Positions 12,769 to 20,689 of a stretch of 22,160 nt of DNA are shown piece after piece. Each line of letters starts with the position of its first letter. The first letter of the stretch is position 1. A program made the translations under genes and the position numbers. This stretch comes from a virus: positions 1-22,160 of IMG/VR virus record IMGVR_UViG_3300010151_006083. One strand, 5' to 3'. The notes under the pieces are model-generated. The model was not told the DNA's origin. It was given only the letters and a program-made list of their open reading frames with translations, and did not search any database.

Positions 12769-13996
12769 GATTCTTTATGTCCCACAATTAACAGCAATTG
12801 ATAAGATAACAAAACAATATAATATTCATGCAGATTCCAATGTAGTTATATTGGAATGTATTGCCGAATGTATGAAAAATACAGGAGTTGAATTTGATTT
12901 AATGGTTCCAACTGGAACACAAACAGAATTTTCTAAAAAACTTATAAAGTATCATAATTGGAATATAATTCTTGAAAGACCAATAAATTCTTTGGTAAGA
13001 TCTGCATTTACATTAAGATACGATTTTGATATGTCTTATTGGTTTGATATACTAAATAATAAGTATGATGTTATTATAATTCATACGCCTACATTAGTCA
13101 ATAATATAAATGCATTGGTAAAACATATGATGCTTTCAGGTTACCTAGAAAAGAAACCAAAGATTGTAGCATATTTGCATTTTACTGATGTTCCAACCCA
13201 AAATAAAGTTCCAAAAGAATTTTCATATTTTTATAGGCAAATAGAAGGATTGGCAAATGCAGATTTTCCAGTAACACAAAGCCATGCAAACAAACAGGTT
13301 ATAGTTGCAAATGCAAAGAAATATATGCCAGAATTGGAAACACCAATACCTGAAGTTTGGAATTCGACGTATTCTCAAAAAGAAATCGATAAATATAAGA
13401 ATAATAATAATAGATATGATGATAAAATCATTATAAATTTTCCTAATAGATTATCAAGTACAAATTATTGTAATCATGAAAAATTTTTTGAAGTAATGAG
13501 AAAAATTAATAAGACAAGAGATGACATAATTTGTTATATAACAAATCCATCAAAATACATTCCAGATATACAACTGGAAAGTTTAGTTGGATGTCCAGTT
13601 GAAACTCCTGCAGATTTAGATTCAAGGGAAGAATATATAAGTAGGTTACATAAGTCGGATATCGTAGTAGCATTATTTAATAAAGAAGCACATGGTGGAG
13701 TAAGTTCTAAAGAAGCTATGGCAGCAGGGTGTCTCCCTATATTTCCAAAATGCTATGAATATAAAGAAATAATGCCAAAAACATATCCTGGTTTTTGTAA
13801 TAAAACATTAATCGATCTTCAACATGCAATAGAATGGGGAATTCAAGTATGTAAAAATGAAATAGGTAAAGAATGGGCTGAAGATTCAAAACTTAATATA
13901 TTTGAAAGAGATTCAGTAGAGTTTAATGGCTCTGAAATTAGAGAACAAATAGAAAGATTATGTGATGAAAATATTGGAGAGTCTAAAACAGATTAA
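12761..13996 (+). CDS. GT-B glycosyltransferase, candidate DNA glucosyltransferase
   Basis: This 411-residue protein has the two-domain GT-B pattern. The N-terminal acceptor domain includes ILYVPQLTAIDK, DVIIIHTPTLVNN and IVAYLHFTDVPTQNKVP. The C-terminal domain starts near KIIINFPNRLSS and contains the nucleotide-sugar site SDIVVALFNKEAHGGVSSKE (Glu309, Glu318), then AMAAGCLPIF, like the E-x7-E motif region of retaining glycosyltransferases (spacing here is 8). No signal peptide or membrane helix is present, so it acts in the cytoplasm. AAGGA precedes the ATG, which overlaps the kinase gene by 8 bases. Beside a dCMP-type enzyme, the simplest role is sugar transfer to a hydroxylated base in DNA, as T4 alpha- and beta-glucosyltransferases do; modification of a surface glycan is an alternative. 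Confidence 0.75.
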   Translation: MSKILYVPQLTAIDKITKQYNIHADSNVVILECIAECMKNTGVEFDLMVPTGTQTEFSKKLIKYHNWNIILERPINSLVRSAFTLRYDFDMSYWFDILNNKYDVIIIHTPTLVNNINALVKHMMLSGYLEKKPKIVAYLHFTDVPTQNKVPKEFSYFYRQIEGLANADFPVTQSHANKQVIVANAKKYMPELETPIPEVWNSTYSQKEIDKYKNNNNRYDDKIIINFPNRLSSTNYCNHEKFFEVMRKINKTRDDIICYITNPSKYIPDIQLESLVGCPVETPADLDSREEYISRLHKSDIVVALFNKEAHGGVSSKEAMAAGCLPIFPKCYEYKEIMPKTYPGFCNKTLIDLQHAIEWGIQVCKNEIGKEWAEDSKLNIFERDSVEFNGSEIREQIERLCDENIGESKTD

Positions 13997-14567
13997 TGAA
14001 GAGAAAGAAAAGTGTACTAAATGCTCTTTGCATGAGAATTCAAAAATAAGATGCCATGGTTATTTTTATCCGTCTAAACAGTCAGTAAATACAAAAATAG
14101 TATTCATAGCAAGAAATCCAGGAAATTTTAAAGATCAAGAAATTGCATCAGAAGATGTAGCCCCTTTTGGTCTCCAAAAAGATCCAAATATCCTCAAATA
14201 TTCCGAAGTATATTTTAGAAAACTTATAACAGAATTACATTTCACAGAATTTCATATAACTAATATCGTAAAATGTGACTCAAAAAATAATGTTCCAACA
14301 AAAGAACAGCAATATCAATGTATGCATTTTTTAGCAAAAGAATTGAATATAATAAAACCTGAACAAATATACTGTCTGGGAAGGGAAGCAGCAAATCTTT
14401 TTGGTTTAAATTTTGGCCAATTTGTTTATAATACAATGTGGAATAAGAAAGTATTTGTAGGTGCAGTATATCATCCTGCATATATTTATCGAAATCCAGG
14501 TATGTATGAAAAATGGAAAAAACAAGTAAATGAATTTCAAACACATTCATTTTTTAAGGATAGTTAA
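13965..14567 (+). CDS. Uracil-DNA glycosylase superfamily protein with Fe-S cysteines
   Basis: This 200-residue protein resembles family 4-type uracil-DNA glycosylases. Cysteines occur as C17-x2-C20 (KCTKCSLHE) and again in NIVKC and QYQC 15 residues later, the layout of the family's [4Fe-4S] cluster. The catalytic motif A GEAPG is replaced by ARNPG (IVFIARNPGNFKDQE), motif B appears as YHPAYIYRN, and the core strand IYCLGREAANLF is typical. The altered motif A suggests a shifted substrate or another DNA-base lesion. ATG 13965 is preferred (AGAAAG upstream); GTG 13962 and TTG 13974 are alternatives. It overlaps the glycosyltransferase gene by 32 bases and the polymerase start by one (TAATG), tying repair to replication. 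Confidence 0.82.
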   Translation: MKILESLKQINEEKEKCTKCSLHENSKIRCHGYFYPSKQSVNTKIVFIARNPGNFKDQEIASEDVAPFGLQKDPNILKYSEVYFRKLITELHFTEFHITNIVKCDSKNNVPTKEQQYQCMHFLAKELNIIKPEQIYCLGREAANLFGLNFGQFVYNTMWNKKVFVGAVYHPAYIYRNPGMYEKWKKQVNEFQTHSFFKDS

Positions 14568-17500
14568 TGAATAAAGAAGTCACAACTTTTACTCATCTAC
14601 ATTGTCATACTTCATTTAGTATGATTGATGGTATAGGTAAGCCTCCTGATAATGCTAAACGTGCGGCTGATATAGGTCAGCAAGCATTAGCTATAACAGA
14701 TCATGGTACTTTGGCTGGTTCATATGAGTTTCAGAAAGCATGTCTTGTAAATGGTGTAAAACCAATTATTGGTAATGAAATGTATCTTTGTAACGATATG
14801 AATGAAGCACCTTTATCTAATGCTGAAAAAGCAATCATGACAAAGGACCAAATCAAAGAAGTTCAATCAAAACGTGCTAGAAGTTCACATCTACTTGTAT
14901 TAGCAATGAACGATAAAGGTATGGAAAATTTATATACTTTGAATTATCAGGCCAATAAGTTTGGATTTTATTACAGACCTAGAATTGATTTAGATATGTT
15001 AGAAAAACATAGTGAAGGTCTAGTTGTAACATCAACTTGTATTGCATCAAAAATGGGTAGATCATTCTTTGATGGTGATTATAAAGCTATGCAAAATTAT
15101 TTTGAAAGAATGACATCAATGTTTGGTGAAAGGTTCTTTCTTGAAATCCAGCCAAATGAGTTACAGATGCAAATTGATTATAATGAATATATCATTAATA
15201 ATTTTGCAAAAAAATATGATGTAGGAACTGTGATTACATGCGATGCTCATTATCCTATTAAAGAAGGAAATGATGCAAGAACATTTCTATTAAGTTTGAC
15301 AACTGATATGGAAGAATCTGAATGTAAGAATATGTTTATTATGCCTGAGGAAAATGTAAGGGAACTTTGGAAAATTCATGGGCATCAAGATGTTATGGGA
15401 ACAAAATGGCTTGATGAAGGTATTGAAACAACTAAAAAGGTTGCAACAATGTGTAATGGTCTTATTGATACTGAATCATTGAAGGAACCTACATTTGTTA
15501 CACCTGAAGGTTATAAAAATAATAGGGAATTCATTAATAAAGCTCTTATAAACGGTATTCAAAAGAAAATTAAGCTTGGGCAGGTAACAACAGAAAATGC
15601 CAAGGATTATATGCTTAGAGCTAAAAATGAAATCGAGGTTATTGACGATAAAGGATATGTAGATTATTTCCTTATTACAAAAGATTTTACCGATTGGGCT
15701 TATGAACATGATATATTGATGTCGCCAGGGAGGGGCAGCGCGGCTGGGAGTGTTGTATGTTGGTTGTTGGATATTACACAGTTGGATCCAATTAAATATG
15801 ATTTGTTCTTCGAGAGGTTCATGAATCCGGAACGAATTAAGGTGCCAGATATTGATAATGACTTTGAAGCTGGACGTCGCAGAGAAGTTAGAGATTATGT
15901 AGCAGGTAAATGGGGGTTTGATAATATTGCACCAGTTGGGTCAATTATGAGGTATACATGTAATAATTTGTTTAGAGAATATTGTAAGAATTTAGGAATG
16001 GATTTTTTTGAAGTAAACAAAATAGCTAAAACAATTAATTCAACTGGATCAGAATTCAAATCATTAAAAGCATTTGCTGATGTTGCTAAAGATAACGAAA
16101 AATTAGCAGCGTATCTTGCACAATTTGAACAGGATGACAAAAATAAATTGATAGAAACTATATCAGCAATTGAAGGAAATCCAAAAACATACTCTGTTTC
16201 AGGAGGCGGAACTATTATATCATCGGATGTATTATACAAAAGTATGCCACTTAGAAGAGCTAAATTGAATAAAGAGGATGAGGAAATTGCAAAGAATACT
16301 AATGAAGAAGTAATTAAGATGGTTACAGAATGGCAAGTAGAGGAACTTGGTAAGATTGGGTTCCTTAAAATTGATATGCTTGGAATTAAAACTTTGGATG
16401 TTGTTAAGAGAGTGGCGGAACAAGTAGGTATATCAATTGATGACCTATATTCTATGCCTATGATGAGAGAGGATATTGATCCTGAAGATACAGAGTATAT
16501 GAAGTATTATGATAAGGCATATGAAATGTTGTCACAAGGAAAGACAGAAGGTATATTCCAATTTGAAGGTGATAATATTACAAGGTTATTGAAGGATATT
16601 TGTCCAAGAAATGTCGAAGACCTTGCAGTAACATCAGCATTATATAGACCTGGTGTTATAAAAGCTGGTCTTACACAGAAATATGCAAAGAGAAGATTGG
16701 GTAAAGAGGAATCAACAAATGATGTTCATCCATTCTTTGATGAAATCCTTGCACCAACAGAAAACATTATGGTATACCAGGAACAATTCATTCGAATGTT
16801 TAATAAGATGGGAATGGGCCTTGGTCCTGCTGATCTTCTTCGTAGAGCATGTGAACATTTTGATTACGAACAGATTGATGACCTATTGGATAACCATCTC
16901 TTTAATAATGATGACCTTAAGTTACCGGTAAAAGATGTGAAGAAAATAACAAAGTATATGATTGACAATGCAGGTTATTTATTCAATAAACCTCATTCAG
17001 TATCATATGGAATGTTATCGTATTGGGGTGCATATATGAAGGCACGCTATCCCGCCTTATTTTGTGAAGTATTACTTAACTATAATCAAGGGATCCAAGA
17101 AAAGATTGCAAGTTATATTAATATGGCAAGAGAATTATTGCCTGATGCTAAGGTAAGTATTGGTTCAATCAATAATTTCTCTGAAAATTTTAAAGTAAAT
17201 GAAACAGATATTCTGATTGGTATTGTAAATGTAAAAGGAATCGGTCATAAAGTTGTTTCGAAAATCAATGAACATAAGCCTGAAAAAGGTTGGGAAACAT
17301 TTCTAGAATTCTATAAAGATAACATGGATCATAGAATGGCATCGAATAAAAATATTAGTATTATGGCTATCTTGGGAATGTTTGATAATATGCCATTTAG
17401 TGATAAGGTGGATAATATAGGTAGAAAACCACTATCACAAATAGTAATATTATTTGATAAATTTACAAGACTTAAAGTAGTAGAAAGAAGAGAAATATTT

Positions 17501-18010
17501 AAGAAATGTGGTTTTGAAGATAAAAAGATGAAGCCAATTATGTTAATGGAGTCGGATAAATTTAAGAAATTCTTTTCAGAAGTTGGTGTATATTTCAATG
17601 ATGATTTTAATGAAAAGGAAACGATTAAATTAGAATTAGAATATCTAGGGTTTAGATATTCAGGAAGTGAAAGAACAGCTGAATTAGAAGAAGCATTGCG
17701 GGGTATAGGAATACCTCATATATCTGAATGGGATGCAATATCACATGAGGATTCTACATATGTTTGGGGAACTATACAAAATGTGGATCATCGTACAACA
17801 AAGAATGGAAAACCATTTGCTATACTTAAATTTAATGGGAATATATCCGTTAAGATATGGGAAAATAAACTTAGATATTTTATTGATGATCTATTTGCCG
17901 GAGCATTAATATTACTTAAATTAAAAGAAGATAGTTTTGGATTATCTGTAGCATGGGACAGAATGTCATTACTTACAGAAAAAGATATAATGGAGAAAAT
18001 GAATGAATGA
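14567..18010 (+). CDS. dnaE: DNA polymerase III alpha subunit (DnaE family), phage replicase
   Basis: This 1147-residue family C DNA polymerase is close to E. coli DnaE in length (1160). An N-terminal PHP domain is visible from FTHLHCHTSF (8-17, metal-type His10, His12, His14), through AITDHGT (42-48), to TCDAHYPIKEGNDA. The palm has SPGRGSAAGS (386-395), catalytic Asp428 and Asp430 in VPDIDNDFE, and the third aspartate Asp603 in GFLKIDMLGIKTL. EGIFQFEG, TALYRPG, KPHSVSYGMLSYWGAYMKARYP and the helix-hairpin-helix region follow. A C-terminal OB domain (TYVWGTIQNVDHRTTKNGKPFAIL) ends the protein. PHP metal ligands look largely retained, so proofreading could be intrinsic, as in bacterial DnaE lineages with an active PHP. 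Start is the TAATG overlap with the glycosylase gene. Confidence 0.96.
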   Translation: MNKEVTTFTHLHCHTSFSMIDGIGKPPDNAKRAADIGQQALAITDHGTLAGSYEFQKACLVNGVKPIIGNEMYLCNDMNEAPLSNAEKAIMTKDQIKEVQSKRARSSHLLVLAMNDKGMENLYTLNYQANKFGFYYRPRIDLDMLEKHSEGLVVTSTCIASKMGRSFFDGDYKAMQNYFERMTSMFGERFFLEIQPNELQMQIDYNEYIINNFAKKYDVGTVITCDAHYPIKEGNDARTFLLSLTTDMEESECKNMFIMPEENVRELWKIHGHQDVMGTKWLDEGIETTKKVATMCNGLIDTESLKEPTFVTPEGYKNNREFINKALINGIQKKIKLGQVTTENAKDYMLRAKNEIEVIDDKGYVDYFLITKDFTDWAYEHDILMSPGRGSAAGSVVCWLLDITQLDPIKYDLFFERFMNPERIKVPDIDNDFEAGRRREVRDYVAGKWGFDNIAPVGSIMRYTCNNLFREYCKNLGMDFFEVNKIAKTINSTGSEFKSLKAFADVAKDNEKLAAYLAQFEQDDKNKLIETISAIEGNPKTYSVSGGGTIISSDVLYKSMPLRRAKLNKEDEEIAKNTNEEVIKMVTEWQVEELGKIGFLKIDMLGIKTLDVVKRVAEQVGISIDDLYSMPMMREDIDPEDTEYMKYYDKAYEMLSQGKTEGIFQFEGDNITRLLKDICPRNVEDLAVTSALYRPGVIKAGLTQKYAKRRLGKEESTNDVHPFFDEILAPTENIMVYQEQFIRMFNKMGMGLGPADLLRRACEHFDYEQIDDLLDNHLFNNDDLKLPVKDVKKITKYMIDNAGYLFNKPHSVSYGMLSYWGAYMKARYPALFCEVLLNYNQGIQEKIASYINMARELLPDAKVSIGSINNFSENFKVNETDILIGIVNVKGIGHKVVSKINEHKPEKGWETFLEFYKDNMDHRMASNKNISIMAILGMFDNMPFSDKVDNIGRKPLSQIVILFDKFTRLKVVERREIFKKCGFEDKKMKPIMLMESDKFKKFFSEVGVYFNDDFNEKETIKLELEYLGFRYSGSERTAELEEALRGIGIPHISEWDAISHEDSTYVWGTIQNVDHRTTKNGKPFAILKFNGNISVKIWENKLRYFIDDLFAGALILLKLKEDSFGLSVAWDRMSLLTEKDIMEKMNE

Positions 18011-18593
18011 TCCAGGTAGAGCACGAGGAAGCCGACGGAGTTTTAAAGATAAGATAAGTAAATTTGCTCCTCGCGGATCCGGCCGTCTTAAAAATACAGT
18101 GGAAGGTGAAGATAGGAAAACTATTAAACCAAGCGAAACTGCAATAAGGGAAGATACAACATCAATAGAGTTCAGAAGAATATATGATGAAGATAGTGGC
18201 AAAGACAAATTCGACCAAATGTATAATACTCAATTGGAATCCCAATTATATTTATCAAGATATGTCGATCATGCATGTTATCCAGGGAATGATTTGGTTG
18301 GTAAGCAACAATTGTTTAAAGATGTTCTATTATTGCTTATAAAGGAATGCACAGAAGTACTTGATGAAATAAACTTTAAACATCATATGAAAAGAAAAAT
18401 AGTAGATAAAGAAGCATTAAAGGAAGAATTGATCGATGTTTTAAAATATTGGATGAACCTTTGTTTATTATATGATATAAAATCAGAAGAAATAATTGAT
18501 ATTTTTATGAAAAAAACAAAGAAAGTAATTGAGAAGTTTGACAATGAGATGGGGATCAATAATGTTAGTCAAAACACCACTGATTCAGAATAA
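18003..18593 (+). CDS. MazG / dimeric dUTPase-like NTP pyrophosphohydrolase
   Basis: This 196-residue all-alpha pyrophosphohydrolase would hydrolyse (d)NTPs to monophosphate and pyrophosphate. The metal motif is E115-x-x-E118 (LLIKECTEVLDEI) plus E142-x-x-D145 (EELIDVLKYWMNL), the ExxE...ExxD signature of the MazG/dUTPase-2 superfamily. Before it lie about 75 basic, Arg/Ser/Gly-rich residues (GRARGSRRSFKDKISKFAPRGSG) that look disordered and could bind nucleic acid. The ATG overlaps the end of dnaE by 8 bases with GGAG upstream, so it is coupled to the polymerase. Likely roles are removing dUTP (paired with the uracil-glycosylase-like gene), destroying an unmodified dNTP such as dCTP, or blocking host (p)ppGpp signalling as phage MazG proteins can. 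Confidence 0.8.
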   Translation: MNDPGRARGSRRSFKDKISKFAPRGSGRLKNTVEGEDRKTIKPSETAIREDTTSIEFRRIYDEDSGKDKFDQMYNTQLESQLYLSRYVDHACYPGNDLVGKQQLFKDVLLLLIKECTEVLDEINFKHHMKRKIVDKEALKEELIDVLKYWMNLCLLYDIKSEEIIDIFMKKTKKVIEKFDNEMGINNVSQNTTDSE

Positions 18594-19161
18594 AAAAGAT
18601 AGGAAAAAGCCAGGATTAATAACTACTAGACTTACCTATAATAACATAATTGATATGAATTATCGGTTATGGTTCTTATCAAATGAAGCAGGGAATGCTT
18701 TGTTTTATATCATGTTAGATGGCAATGAACCAGGATGCACCATTGCATTTACTGAAGAAAATATAGGGTTAAGATATATAAACAGTGAATTTGTTAAAAT
18801 GGGATTATTGAAATCATTTGGACCAAAAGTTGTATTAACAAATATGTCATTGTTTTATATTCAAAAAATTCTCAATCCAGCTAATGCAACATTTCTTAAT
18901 GTTGTAGCAGTTAATCCTAATAATAAAGATAATTTTTTTGTTCCATTACAATTATCATATTTCAAAGGTATGTATGAAAATTGTTGTAATGATGAAGCAA
19001 CAATTGTAGACAGTCATAAACAATCTTCTGTATTTCTTACGTATAATACAGAAAATTCGATATATGAAGTAGTAAATAGGTCTAATCATGATTCAGATTC
19101 GTTTGGTTTATTTGGAATGGGCCAGGATGATGGTGATGACGACGATATTAATAGTTTTTAG
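18562..19161 (+). CDS. Candidate single-stranded DNA-binding protein (acidic tail)
   Basis: A 199-residue protein from ATG 18562, chosen because GGGGAT lies 6 bases upstream; an open frame extends 11 codons further up. The body is a mixed-strand domain (LITTRLTYNNIIDMNYRLWFLSN, GLRYINSEFVKMGLLK, FFVPLQLSYFKGMY) that I cannot assign. The last residues, GMGQDDGDDDDINSF, form an acidic tip ending in Phe, like E. coli SSB (DFDDDIPF) and T7 gp2.5. Such tips recruit polymerase and helicase partners. No other SSB is seen in the window although helicase, 5' nuclease and polymerase are. It overlaps the MazG-like gene by 32 bases. The SSB call rests on tail and position, so it is tentative. Confidence 0.55.
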   Translation: MLVKTPLIQNKKDRKKPGLITTRLTYNNIIDMNYRLWFLSNEAGNALFYIMLDGNEPGCTIAFTEENIGLRYINSEFVKMGLLKSFGPKVVLTNMSLFYIQKILNPANATFLNVVAVNPNNKDNFFVPLQLSYFKGMYENCCNDEATIVDSHKQSSVFLTYNTENSIYEVVNRSNHDSDSFGLFGMGQDDGDDDDINSF

Positions 19162-19189
19162 TTGATATTTATAATTAAGGAAAATAATC

Positions 19190-19270
19190 ATGGCTAGTTA
19201 TTCACATGAACAATGCTGGGTCTCCCAAACTTTTCTATATTCAGCAGAATTTGAATGTGTGTTTAACTAG
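19190..19270 (+). CDS. Mini-ORF of 26 codons inside a terminator-like structure
   Basis: ATG 19190 has AAGGAAAATAATC upstream, a fair ribosome binding site. The peptide is MASYSHEQCWVSQTFLYSAE plus EFECVFN minus the shared E, ending at TAG 19268-19270. It contains two Cys and several aromatics and no obvious membrane helix. Both start and stop regions lie in the arms of one inverted repeat followed by eight T, so translation and folding of the RNA would compete. It may be a leader peptide or a chance ORF. Confidence 0.35.
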   Translation: MASYSHEQCWVSQTFLYSAEFECVFN

Positions 19271-19279
19271 CTTTTTTTT
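19193..19279 (+). terminator. Nested inverted repeat with T8 tract (terminator or structured RNA)
   Basis: GCTAGTTA (19193-19200) pairs with TAACTAGC (19264-19271). Inside it CACAT (19203-19207) pairs with ATGTG (19255-19259) and TGCTG (19214-19218) with CAGCA (19242-19246). Eight T (19272-19279) follow at once. The long span is unusual for an intrinsic terminator, but the T tract directly after the closing stem is typical. It separates the replication block from the orphan-gene block; GGAGG for the next gene begins five bases after the T tract. Confidence 0.5.
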
Positions 19280-19292
19280 ATTCGGAGGTAAA

Positions 19293-19712
19293 ATGCCACA
19301 AGAACAAGAAAAAGAATATATTGATGAGATAGAAAAAATATTATCTATTGAACCGGAAACAATTAAATTAAGAGTTGCTACAATTCAAGAAGAACTTGAT
19401 AAAGTTGCAACAGGTCTCCGAGCCGAATTAGATAATCAAGTAACTGATAAAATAACAGATTTAGAGATTATGGAATTACCAGTTTTCAAAACTTGGATGT
19501 TATGCAAATTAATTATAGAACAGAGTCAAACATCTATTGGCGATGATACATGTAATAGATTATTATATTACATATATGAAGAAAAGAATGGTTCTATACC
19601 AGAATTACTTAACCAATATGATCTTGTTACAGTTACTAATCCTGTAACAGGTGAGTTAAGTTTTGAATTAATAGTTATGGAGACTGAAACTTATGAAAAG
19701 TCCGGAGAGTGA
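19293..19712 (+). CDS. Hypothetical acidic helical protein
   Basis: A 139-residue protein from ATG 19293, preceded by TTCGGAGGTAAA; an upstream in-frame extension to 19206 runs through the terminator structure and is rejected. The first half is highly charged and helical (EQEKEYIDEIEKIL, RVATIQEELDKVATGLRAEL) and may form a coiled coil. The second half has a compact segment, LPVFKTWMLCKLIIEQSQTS, and an acidic tail. I recognise no family. It is the first gene after the terminator and overlaps the next by 20 bases, so it probably starts a new operon, perhaps of structural or assembly genes. Confidence 0.75.
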   Translation: MPQEQEKEYIDEIEKILSIEPETIKLRVATIQEELDKVATGLRAELDNQVTDKITDLEIMELPVFKTWMLCKLIIEQSQTSIGDDTCNRLLYYIYEEKNGSIPELLNQYDLVTVTNPVTGELSFELIVMETETYEKSGE

Positions 19713-20364
19713 AGAGGAACAGGCTGCAAGGATAGCGAAAACATTTATGGAAAGCGCTAGGCAAGAAGAATTAAATATTAAAGAACAAATTAGAATCGTT
19801 GCAGTAACATTATCAAATGTTGATCAACAAGTTAGAACAGCAATACAATTAGTTAATCAAGCACATGAGAAAATAGAAGATATGGTTGCTCATAAGGTTT
19901 ATAGAGATAATAGTGATCCTAATATCAATATTAATTCTCACTATAATATATTAGATGCATTTAATGATATAGTCAAAACTTCTAGTTTTTTAAGAATGCA
20001 ATTAGGAGTACCATTAAGAAGATTTTTGTTATTAGCAGAAGAACAAAAAGTAGAAGAACAAAATAATCCTAATAAACTACCTGAAATTGTTGAAGGTTCT
20101 GAAGATGAACAAATAAAACAAGAAGATTTATTGAATGCTTTTCATGAAAGTGAAAAGATAATGGAGAACTCTAAAGAACATTTCAAAGGAATTGCCAATG
20201 AATCGGAAGAAAACGATGAAGAAGACAGATATAGTGAAACAGGCGAAAGAGAAATTGAATTCATCTTCAACCCAAACCTCGGCGAAGAAGACTCGGAAGA
20301 AGAGGATTTCGAAAAAAGCGAAAATAAAGAAAATTCCGAGGACGAAGAAACCGAAGAAGATTAA
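19693..20364 (+). CDS. Hypothetical protein with a very acidic C-terminal third
   Basis: A 223-residue protein with GGAGA 9 bases before ATG 19693. Residues 1-75 are helical with heptad-like spacing (VAVTLSNVDQQVRTAIQLV). A short globular segment, ILDAFNDIVKTSSFLRMQLG, follows. From about residue 115 it is dominated by Glu and Asp, with long runs of acidic residues to the stop (GEEDSEEEDFEKSENKENSE and beyond). The acidic third is encoded by purine-rich GAA/GAG/GAC codons that, read one base later, encode the Lys/Arg-rich start of the next gene. Function unknown; an acidic disordered tail could act as a chaperone-like or DNA-mimic segment. Confidence 0.72.
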   Translation: MKSPESEEEQAARIAKTFMESARQEELNIKEQIRIVAVTLSNVDQQVRTAIQLVNQAHEKIEDMVAHKVYRDNSDPNININSHYNILDAFNDIVKTSSFLRMQLGVPLRRFLLLAEEQKVEEQNNPNKLPEIVEGSEDEQIKQEDLLNAFHESEKIMENSKEHFKGIANESEENDEEDRYSETGEREIEFIFNPNLGEEDSEEEDFEKSENKENSEDEETEED

Positions 20365-20689
20365 ATTAAAAATAGAAACTACCAAAGATAGATATGGTAC
20401 GAAAAGGTTAAAATATGTTGACATTCCAGAAGAATTATTAATAACAAAGGATCATATTAATAAATATTTAGAGTGCGCTGATTATAAAGAAAAGCGATAC
20501 TTTAAATTAAAAGAATTAAATAAAGAAAAAGGATATGTATCAGTTATAACAGAACAAGGTGCTGCTAAGACACTTAATTTACAATCAGTATGCTTACATA
20601 GAAATATTAATGTAAGAAATCAAAATTTGGATCCAAATGAATTGTTGAGAGCTGCAAAAGCTAGAAGAAGAGGAGCTAAAAAGAAATGA
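20198..20689 (+). CDS. Lys/Arg-rich hypothetical protein starting inside the preceding gene
   Basis: A 163-residue protein from ATG 20198 with AAAGGA 7 bases upstream (a TTG at 20192 is less likely). Residues 1-60 are extremely basic (MNRKKTMKKTDIV, KKTRKKRISKKAKIKKI, RTKKPKKIKLKIE), then a folded domain appears: RLKYVDIPEELLITKDHIN, RYFKLKELNKEKGYVSVITE. A basic C-terminus RRRGAKKK closes it. It overlaps the acidic gene by 167 bases in the +1 frame; only the part after 20364 is free of that constraint, and it looks like an ordinary protein there. Binding to nucleic acid is likely from charge alone; no family recognised. Confidence 0.72.
   Translation: MNRKKTMKKTDIVKQAKEKLNSSSTQTSAKKTRKKRISKKAKIKKIPRTKKPKKIKLKIETTKDRYGTKRLKYVDIPEELLITKDHINKYLECADYKEKRYFKLKELNKEKGYVSVITEQGAAKTLNLQSVCLHRNINVRNQNLDPNELLRAAKARRRGAKKK

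Noticed and set aside
19206-19292. N-terminal extension of the 19293 gene
   Set aside because: It would be translated from the nested inverted repeat and T8 tract, while GGAGG lies ideally before ATG 19293.
20198-20364. Programmed ribosomal frameshift joining the 19693 and 20198 ORFs
   Set aside because: The shift needed is +1 (or -2), the A-rich run at 20311-20317 is not in the correct phase for a -1 slippery heptamer, and the second ORF has its own AAAGGA-ATG.
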